Below are positions 56,281 through 64,000 of a stretch of 64,000 nucleotides of DNA, one piece after another (positions within the stretch are counted from its first letter, which is position 1; each line of letters starts with the position of its first letter). Below the pieces are notes generated by a model. It ran no database searches. It was not told the DNA's origin and worked only from the letters and a program-made list of their open reading frames with translations. Both the position numbers and the translations under genes were made by a program. Location of the stretch: assembly GCA_014526335.1 (NCBI GenBank), contig JACTAT010000170.1, positions 140,139 to 204,138 on the forward strand. Direction: 5' to 3'. The DNA comes from Chrysaora quinquecirrha. Lineage: Eukaryota; Cnidaria; Scyphozoa; Semaeostomeae; Pelagiidae.

Positions 56281-56430
56281 TACAAAGCCTGATGTCCTGT
56301 TCATTGATTTTGCAGATTTTTATGGCAGCATCAAACATTACAAAATGATATGTAGAACTCTGAATGAGTATGACATCCATACTATGTATTGTAAAATCGT
56401 CGAGTATCTATATGAAGGAGCATTCTTTTA
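56281..56430 (+). pseudogene. RT fragment of another LINE (RTE-like)
   Basis: Open frame DVLFIDFADFYGSIKHYKMI, then CRTLNEYDI and KIVEYLYEGAFF: RT block 2-3 of the RTE style ('FIDF-KAFDS---R--LW-IL--YGI--KIV--I--LY'). Key residues are altered. Confidence 0.6.
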
Positions 56431-56484
56431 AATCATGTGGAAAGAATTTGTCAAAAAAATTTTCATCACGAGTGGTACAAAAAC

Positions 56485-56680
56485 AATAATGACCCACCAC
56501 AGTAGCGCTTATCCACCACAGTACGCAAAAACCCCACCACAACAAGCATAATAACCCACCACAGTACGCATAATAACCCACCACAGTAGTGCTTATCCAC
56601 CACAGTACGCAAAAACCCCACCACAGTACGCAAAATAACCCACCACAGTAGTGCGTATCCACCACAGTAGTGCGTATAGA
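56485..56680. repeat. Minisatellite, CCACCACAGTACGC units
   Basis: Units of CCACCACAGTACGCAAAA and AATAACCCACCACAGTAGTG with GCTTATCCACCACAG alternate six or seven times. A degenerate inverted unit lies at 9441-9505. Confidence 0.9.
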
Positions 56681-57196
56681 TTCGCTAGCGTGATAATAGA
56701 ATTAACTGTATGCTTTGGTCTGTACATGAAAGAATTATACAGAAGTAAAGATACGAAATAACGAAACAGCTGACAAAAATTGAATGCAAATGGGATTAAA
56801 ACATATTTGAAAATATTGAATTTCAACCTGATGTAATCAGTTCTCCAGGGCCGTTTCTTTTTTTTATTGGACACCCTCTGTAAGCCTGTTCTGAAATTCC
56901 GTGATGCATCTGATTTCGCCACTTAGGCCGATTTTATGCATAGCAGAAGATCTTCTTAAATGTTCGTGTCTTTCAGGTCTTTGCCAATCAACTTTGTTTT
57001 CTTAATTTTTCTAGCATCCTCCGGGTTCTTTCACATTTCTCCTGGCTTCTTTCCAGAGTTTTTCTAACGTGTTTCTTCACCCATTTTTCATAGTCGACCG
57101 TACCATCTCATCCTACGACATTCTATGAACTTATTCCATGGTTTCTGCTTGCATCTATAGAGCTCTTCACTTGATATTTTGTCTGTCCAATGGATT

Positions 57197-57650
57197 TCAA
57201 GCCTGGTTTCCATATAACAAAAAGTGGCTGTTCCAGTGCTGAGAAATAGTTGTACCTGTGCTGAGACAGTGCTGTGACGTTTTAGTTGTAATGGAAACAC
57301 TTCCTCAAGGTGGCTCTACCTTGGCTGGACAGTTGCTGTTCCACTGTATTGCCGACATAAAAAGTTGATTCTTCTGCCATCAGAAGGTTTTAGTGGAAAC
57401 ATGTGGCACATCCGTCGGTAACCTGTCTGTTGCACTTGCATTTGTTCTCATTGAAAACATGACTGTAACAAGCCAATCGAATGCGTGGAAATATGGAAAC
57501 ATTTACAAAAAACCACTGTCTCAGCACTGGTACAGCCGTGTCTCCCACGTATTGCTATATAGAAACAAAACGTCGCAACACTTTCTCACCGCTGTTTCTG
57601 CCGTTTCTCGGCACTTGCAAAGCCACCCATGGCTATATAAAAACGAGGCT
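57197..57650. mobile_element. Possible MITE, TIR AAGCCTGGTTTCC
   Basis: AAGCCTGGTTTCCATATAAC at the left resembles the inverted right end (GCTATATAAAAACGAGGCTT). Sub-terminal GGCTGTTCCAGTGCTGAG and CAGCACTGGTACAGCC also pair. No target duplication is clear. Confidence 0.55.
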
Positions 57651-59387
57651 TCCAGTAACCTTCTGTTTGTTTTCGTTTGAAAATATCTATCTCCTCTCCC
57701 AGCTGTGTAGTTCAATTCCAGACTTGCGTTGCGTTAAATTATATAACAAGATACTCTCTATACACATTCTGATTTTGATTGTTTTTAAAATCTTGCTTCA
57801 ACCAATCCATGACCAACCCTTTTGAAATTTTCGAGGACTTTCTGCCTAAATCGTTAACCGAAAAGGTTGATTGGCAAATGGAAAGAACGGTTTACTTTTT
57901 ATTGTATTTTAACACTTGACTTTTCCTTTTTTCTAGTATGGAACAGCATAGGTGAGCAAATGAAACTACGTTTGTATGATATCTTTTATGCTTTCCATCT
58001 TTCAAGACTATGGTTCTATTTTGAGGAAAGAACCTCTCGCACCTTTCGCGTTTATTCTTGCAGAGGTTTTCAAACATTTAAATTAGCGAAGGGAAAACAG
58101 TTCTGAGAAATGCTCCTCTCTGTGTGAAATCAAAGTATAACAATTTCCTGTCTTATATTCACCTAATACCTGATGCTTGAAATTGATGATTCTGATACCT
58201 GAAAGTTTTTTCCACTAAAAAGTCCCATTACGCTCAAACTGCGAATGAATTCCAAAAATATCACGTTATTTTCTTGTCGCGAAAGTTTCTTCCCGCTGAT
58301 TTCATAAGGTAGCAGTACCTAATTTATTCATAGGATGATTTTGTCAACAAGCTGTAGATTTCTTAATTTTGTGCCTTTTTATATACATTTTTCGAACATC
58401 TGCTTTTCTTGCCAAAAATAGAAGGTTTGTAATTCAAGGAGACTCGCTGACGAGTGCCATATCGCAAGGGGAATGCAAAAATAGTTCGAGTTAATTAAAT
58501 TTCGAGCTGTCTGAATAAAACTTTAATTTTTCGCCTCATATTTGGTTTTAGTAGCTACTTAAATTTTGACTTTTTGTATCCCACCTAGCTTTGGATACGT
58601 GGGTCAACTTGTTTAAGTAAGCTTCAAGGCCCGCATACTCTCTGGTATAGAATAAGCCCCCTTCTGACAAATTCTAATGCTCACCCGTTTATTAATTTTC
58701 TAGTTTATTCGAAAATAATAAAAATTTTTTTACGACATTGTGAACCTTACATTCTTCACTAAATATAACGAATGCTAGTTTGCCAATGCATGTTTATTGT
58801 ATGATTGGAAAGACACAGTCGAGGCTTCTGCCAAAGGCAGCTGTTTCTGCCCTTTTTTTAAATGAGTATGTTTGAGGGAATTCTGGGAACAATTTTCTTA
58901 GTTACTTGTGCTGTGCTAAGTAACTAAGGCGCTATTTTCATTACTAAGGCAAATTTTGATCAACTAACATCATTGTAATCAAAATGAAAAAAGAGCTCCC
59001 ATATTTCTGCCATCTCCCCGCTTTTTGTATTTCGCCAACATGTTCGAGCCACCCCGTTTGTTAAGACCCCCGTTTACTCTTTTGAACTTGTTGTATTAAC
59101 ATTAAAAAACCATGCACAACCGAATATACATGGCTTAGGCTGGTTGGGTTTTAATGCGAGCATGTCCATTCTATTTCTCCTGTTTTACATTCTTTACAGG
59201 GGATAAGTAAACTAACTTAGTCCGCTACATTACGGTTTGTCTGTTTTCACATTGATCAGCAAAGAATGAATTTTAATTTTCAACAGTAAAATGCACATGA
59301 AAATTTTCTTTGCGTAAGTCCTTGAAATAAGAATTTATTATTAAAATTATGCTCAATACCGAAAGGATCATTTAATCATGACTTTAG
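57651..59387. other. Intron of the TRIM-like gene
   Basis: A remnant related to the 10801-11020 MITE lies near 58810-58935 (TTCTGGGAACAATTTTCTTA). No exon found. Confidence 0.4.
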
Positions 59388-59594
59388 GATTTGATTTTAC
59401 TTATAATGTTGATTCCGAAGGTTGGAGAAATATTAGTGGGGGCAAAGTAATATACATCACGAATTTTGGAGACAGAACGTCAGCTAATGAGTTACAAGGA
59501 GTACTTGAGCAGCATACCGGAATAAACTCCGTTGAAAAGGTCTCGTACGAAGAAGGAAATTGGTATGCGCTTTCTTTGCTCAAAGATACAAAAG
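59388..59594 (+). CDS. RRM-like module 2, first half
   Basis: Acceptor AATCATGACTTTAG precedes 59388 and donor AAAG/GTATAC follows 59594; 207 bp, phase 1-1. After about 22 linker residues it reads KVIYITNFGDRTSANELQGV, then EQHTGINSVEKV and NWYALSLL, aligned with module 1. A lone protein starting at the ATG 59378 is unlikely because that ATG overlaps the acceptor and the frame ends just past the donor. Confidence 0.65.
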
Positions 59595-61480
59595 GTATAC
59601 AAAGCTAATGAGTTATATACAAGCCTTGAACCTATTATTCCAACCATTTGTTGCTAATTTCAGTTTTATTAGTATAAACAGAAATTGTATGTTTACAAAA
59701 GCATTTCCTGCTGAAGGCACAAGTGTGTTAAGCAAGCAAGTCCTCTTCTTTCTTAGACTAATTACTTGAGTCGTTGTTGTCGCTATTGAGTATAGGCTGG
59801 AAACTCAAACCAGCCTCGATTTTTCGGCAGAAAAAATGGTCAGAATCATTGAGTCTCGTTTCTAACAAAACAAAATGGTGCAATTTGAGTGGAAAGATGC
59901 CAACCTGCGAAATGCCGCCTAGAAATTCACACTTTTCAGAATGATAAATGTAGGAATAGAATAATTGCGAAGAAAAAAGTTGACTGCAATCCTACTTTTA
60001 TGGGCTGCCAAATATTTATTAGCTACAGATACCGATTATGAAGAATTAGGCCCTTTTCTCATGTCATGCAAGACTTTGCCATGTCCATGTTTAGGAGAAA
60101 TTTATCAACATAAACCTGAATATTTCAATATCTCAAACATATCTATCTGAAGGTATGGCTGTTAATTTTCACCATAGTCAATAGAATAAACAGTGTTTAT
60201 TCTATTGACCATGTTTTCACTGTCTGCAACATTCATTTGGTTGCTTTTTGTTTTTGTTAAAAGTCGCTCACAGGTTGGGATGACATCAAAGAAACATGTG
60301 GGAGAAAGATAATGAGCCAATCAGAGTGCCGGATTTTTGGGTTCTGCAATATGATTGGGACTCAAAAAAGTTGGAGTCGCTGATCAATTGTTCAGCTTTT
60401 TCAACTTTATGTTTATGAGTCCTACTTTGAACAAATTTAAGGTCACTGCCAAATTTTACAGTTTCCTGCTGAATTGTGGGTTATTAACTTTGTATCAATA
60501 AATTATAGACCAAGGAAGGACCCTCGATGATCCAGAATTCAATTCAATTAATAGCAAGTTCAAGATCTGACAAGTTAAGCAACAATCTAAATAAACAATA
60601 ATCTTAGAAGTCTTCGAAAGAACTCTAATAACTCTTCTACTTTCTTATAGCTATGAAAAACTGCATTGGAAAATAAAACCATTGATTTGAATTATAATCT
60701 TCTTGATTAAGTTCTTCTTATTCAAAAGTTCGGCCTAATATAACTCGGCTTAATTGGCACCTTTCTTTAAGCTCATGTACTTCGAAAAGAGCAGAGCTCC
60801 TCAAATTCGTTCCTAGCGATATTTGTTGTTGTTGTTTGCTCAACCCGCTAGAGATACAAATAGGAAATTACAGTGTTAGAAGCGGTTGCAAACACGAGGT
60901 TGCAAGTACGATGCTGCATGGCTGCAGTGCTCTAGATACTTTATTTAACCCCACTGTTTTTTGACTTGTTATTGGACGAAGGTTTCTATGCAAACACTTT
61001 TAAAATCATTGAAACTTTACAAAGATTGCCACTTTTTATGTTCGAAGAATTTCGAACATATTGGTGTGGGGTGAATGTCACTCACTAACTTACTAACTAA
61101 CCAACGCTTGAACAATGGAAAACGTGTAACAATAGGGCCATTGTCAAGAATGCCATTAGGGCCATCGTCTCGGCCATTGATGCGCAATTTGCGGTTACTT
61201 GTTCACAATCGCGGCCTGCAAGCACTTTTGTCAATCTGGGGTCATGTGACAATTGACTCATCCTTGTTTATACTTTATGGAACTGGAAAATTGCCACTTT
61301 GCTTTGGTAAATGACATTTCACGCATTCTCAACATTTATCAAAGAGTTTTGCCAAAGAGCGGCAATTTCAAAACAAATCGTAATTATTATTATCCTCACG
61401 ATGAAAATCGTCATAATAATACTAATAATGATAATAATAATAATCATCATCATCATGATTACCATCACCATCATTGACGG
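59595..61480. other. Intron of the TRIM-like gene
   Basis: Contains a perfect hairpin at 60177-60209 and a short palindrome (ATGTTCGAA-GAAT-TTCGAACAT) near 61040. No exon recognised. Confidence 0.4.
60177..60209. repeat. Perfect 16-bp hairpin
   Basis: GTCAATAGAATAAACA is followed after one base by its exact complement. Confidence 0.9.
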
Positions 61481-61499
61481 TGTGCAACATCTAAAGGAA

Positions 61500-61820
61500 C
61501 GGCACCACCACAATCACCCCTACCAACCAGCATCATGATCACCCCTATCACCACAACCGCAACCAGCCCTACAACCATCACCTGGACCACCCCTATCACC
61601 ACCACCACAACCACCCCTACAACCATCACCTCGACCACCCCTATCACCACCACCACAACTACCCCTACAACCATCACCACGATCACCCCTACAACCATCA
61701 CCACGATCACCCCTATCACAACCACCACAACCACCCCTTCAGCACCACAACCACCTCTACGACCACCACCATACCCACCATACAACCACAATCACCCCTA
61801 CCAACCAGCATCATGATCAT
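61500..61820. repeat. Minisatellite of CCACC/CATCACC units
   Basis: Units like CACCCCTACAACCATCAC and CACCCCTATCACCACCAC repeat about nine times. The outer phrase AATCACCCCTACCAACCAGC occurs at both ends (61512 and 61791). Confidence 0.92.
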
Positions 61821-61879
61821 CATGTTCATTAACATCATCATCATAACAACCACCATTATCATCATAATCATTATCATCA

Positions 61880-61985
61880 TCGTTGTGAATACCGATAAAC
61901 ATCTTTCATCATTTGACCGAAATAGCTATATTCAACCAGAGTCGTTCTTCGAACATGCCCATAGGGCCCCTATGTTTTGTAAATG
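61880..61985. repeat. Inverted copy of the GGGGCCCTATGGGC repeat end
   Basis: The complement of 37802-37890, including CCAGAGTCGTTCTTCGAACA and GCCCATAGGGCCCC. Confidence 0.85.
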
Positions 61986-62149
61986 TGCTAGCTTACGCTG
62001 CTTAGTTTTATTATGAAGAAATGGCATAATCCCGACAAAAAAACCGTCATGATGGACAATGAACGGCAAACAAGATCTTCAACACTTGGGCTAATAGGAT
62101 TCAGGTTTCCCACATGAACACTGCACTCTACAATTTTAGAAATAGAAAG

Positions 62150-63605
62150 AATAGAAAATATAGCAATGAAAACGAGAACAGATGATCTTCATCAAGGACT
62201 TGAAACGTCTTCTAGTTTCCGGTCTTTTCACATAGTCTTCGACGACGAATGGTGTGGTTTTCTTTAGGTGGCATTCTCGAATAACTTACTGTGTTTCCTC
62301 GAAATGCGCATTTACAACTATACCCAAAACTTATACAAAACATTGAAAGCCACACTTCAAACAAGCGCTGTATCTTAGTTTGGGCTAGGGGCATTTGTAA
62401 GTTTTTGCTCTCTTGTAAAAGAACACTCATTCGAGAAAATTTGGGTAAATAGGAAAGCTAATAATTATCTACAGAGAACGAAGAATAGCAACAAGTTTTT
62501 TTGGAGTTTTTTATTTTTCACCAATTGAAACCAAAACAATGCATAGTGATACCCTTGCAAAAACTATTAGAAGCCATTCTTTAAACACCTTTCATCGCCT
62601 ATTTCATCTGTATATTTTTATCTCAGAGAATCTTAAATCAGTAGTGCCACTCAGTTAATACACCGTTGATTTCTCGAAGAATTGTTTCATCTTATTCTGA
62701 GGGGGAGGGGCACATTTGAAAGGGCACCCTCATAATATATTTATAGGGACGTTCATTCCAGGGCAGTACTAATTCGGGATAGGGTGCTCATTTGAGACAA
62801 TGTGGACAGTACGAAGGTAATAAAAATCTAAAGACCGTCAACGAAGGCAACAAATATTTTTGGCTAATTCTTTACTTTCCACTCTTGTAAACAGAATATA
62901 CGTGGAATACCCTTGAAGAATATCTTTAGCTGGAAGCATACAAAGACAAGTCTTCAATACGACGTCACTCACACATAAAAACTTTTATATTCGTTGAAAA
63001 AAGCAAGTTGAAGACCACACGAGATCTTCAACGGCTACTTTCTCGTATGACCTTCAAGATTTCAACTCGAGACAAACACTCTTCTGTTTTTACCAGTCAA
63101 CATCCTTTGGATAAGCCTAAATCAGTAGCGCCGACTGAATTAATACGCAATTTATTTCTCGAAGAATTGTTCCATCTTATTCTGGGCAGGGGGGCACATT
63201 CGCAAGGGCGCCCTCATAATGGCTTTGTTAAAAGGGACGTTCGTTTGAGGGCCTTACTTATTCGGCACCTTGTGCTTACTTCAGATAATACGGAAGGTAA
63301 GAAGCTAATAAACATCTAAAGACCGTGAACGAAGGCGACAACTATTTTTGGCTAATTCTTTACTTTTCACTCATGTGAACCGAAGATGTATGGAATACCG
63401 TTCCAAAAACATTTGTCGCGGGAAGCCTACAAAGACGAGTCTTCAATACGGCATTATTGCCGCATTAAAAACTGTGAAAGAATTCATTGAAAAGCGACAA
63501 GTTGGACATTACACGAGATCTTCAACGGCTAGTTTCTCGTTTGGTCTTCAAGATCTTCAAGTTTTTCGTATAAACAGACCTTTCTACCAGTAAGCATCCT
63601 TTCGT
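62150..63605. repeat. 484-bp tandem repeat, about three units
   Basis: AAATCAGTAG at 62635 restarts at 63119. The two units stay colinear for about 480 bp, with CTCGAAGAATTGTT-CATCTTATTCTG, GGGCACATT, CTAAAGACCGT and ACACGAGATCTTCAACGGCTA. A third, more diverged unit precedes them from about 62150. It lies in the last intron visible. Confidence 0.85.
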
Positions 63606-63833
63606 TCAAGCCTGTATGAAACCGAAAAATGAGTTAGCTTCTGGCCATTGATAATGTCATTCAATATATATTTCTATTGAATATTTACCCTGGCTTTTTT
63701 GCATTTCTTGTGGGGGTCTTTAATTTCTACTTCTTGCAAATGGTTGCCTATTTATTTTCCGTGGTTTATTCTATTGTCCTTTTTTTTGATAATTCTGATT
63801 TTTTGACTAACTTGTTATTTATTGTTTCTGCAG

Positions 63834-63905
63834 CGGTAAAGAAACTGATCAGAAGATCAATATCCCTTAATGGGAAAAAGTTGAAGATATTGGATTTTGC
63901 CGAAG
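63834..63905 (+). CDS. RRM-like module 2, second half
   Basis: Acceptor ATTGTTTCTGCAG and donor GAAG/GTAAGT are strong; 72 bp, phase 1-1. It reads AVKKLIRRSISLNGKKLKIL, then DFAE, matching the module 1 counterpart at 53492-53575 ('A--LI--SISLNGKKLKI'). The gene continues beyond the window. Confidence 0.7.
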
Positions 63906-64000
63906 GTAAGTGTTATTTTTTTCCTGACAATTCGTGTTTCTATTTGTGACAAATGAAATACTCTAGCCATTCACATACGGTCCCGTTGCATGTTTACGTC

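Noticed and set aside
57867..58106. 79-residue plus-strand frame
   Set aside because: No splice pair, motif or similarity to the modules nearby.
61319..61816. Thr/Pro-rich and Val/Gly-rich frames
   Set aside because: They follow the CCACC/CATCACC minisatellite and have no splice or start support.
63677..63949. Hydrophobic 90-residue frame
   Set aside because: It reads through intron pyrimidines and across the acceptor of the exon at 63834; not a membrane protein.

Overview
The window reads as nuclear DNA of an invertebrate animal. It is AT-rich, has spliced genes with GT/AG introns, and is dense in transposons. Cnidaria, probably Anthozoa, is the best guess from repeat style, Penelope-like and LINE remnants, and PAN-type secreted proteins. 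That taxonomic call is inference; no marker gene settles it. Most long open frames here are low-complexity or repeat artefacts, so genes were called from exon signals: acceptor, reading frame, donor and intron phase.

Minus strand, about 0.8-23 kb. One start exon (872-1145) belongs to an unrecognised gene. The rest looks like a small cluster of related secreted-protein genes: a signal-peptide plus PAN/apple-like first exon (7341-7740), a three-exon set (14053 to 11192), a two-exon set (18229 to 17279) and a broken exon copy (22905-22990). All complete internal exons are phase 1-1 and join in frame. TTAG/TTGG tetranucleotide arrays and many MITEs lie among them. A separate signal-anchor start exon is at 21725-21820.

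23.7-27.9 kb is a 4.2-kb foldback element with nearly identical 1.6-kb arms. The right arm was later hit by a 5'-truncated LINE with a poly(A) tail and a target duplication. Just after it, on the plus strand, is a candidate secreted basic peptide gene (28190-29386) whose intron carries two MITEs.

29.7-36 kb holds a 22-24-bp minisatellite, LINE fragments, a decayed OB-fold gene and a MITE carrying a Myb/SANT-like exon.

36.3-64 kb is spanned by one plus-strand gene model running off the window. A B-box/coiled-coil (TRIM-like) exon is followed by a 31-nt microexon, a 59-nt exon, and two RRM-like modules, each split over two exons (47.2/53.5 kb and 59.4/63.8 kb). Its introns hold a 38.6-40.7 kb inverted repeat, long GAT runs, decayed LINEs on both strands, Penelope-like fragments and a 484-bp tandem repeat.

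The most notable item is at 44.05-44.46 kb: a tandem repeat of about 290 bp, carried 1.4 times, with a hammerhead ribozyme in each copy. It sits inside a LINE reverse-transcriptase remnant, between Penelope-like 3' fragments. This matches the plan of the small metazoan retrozymes.
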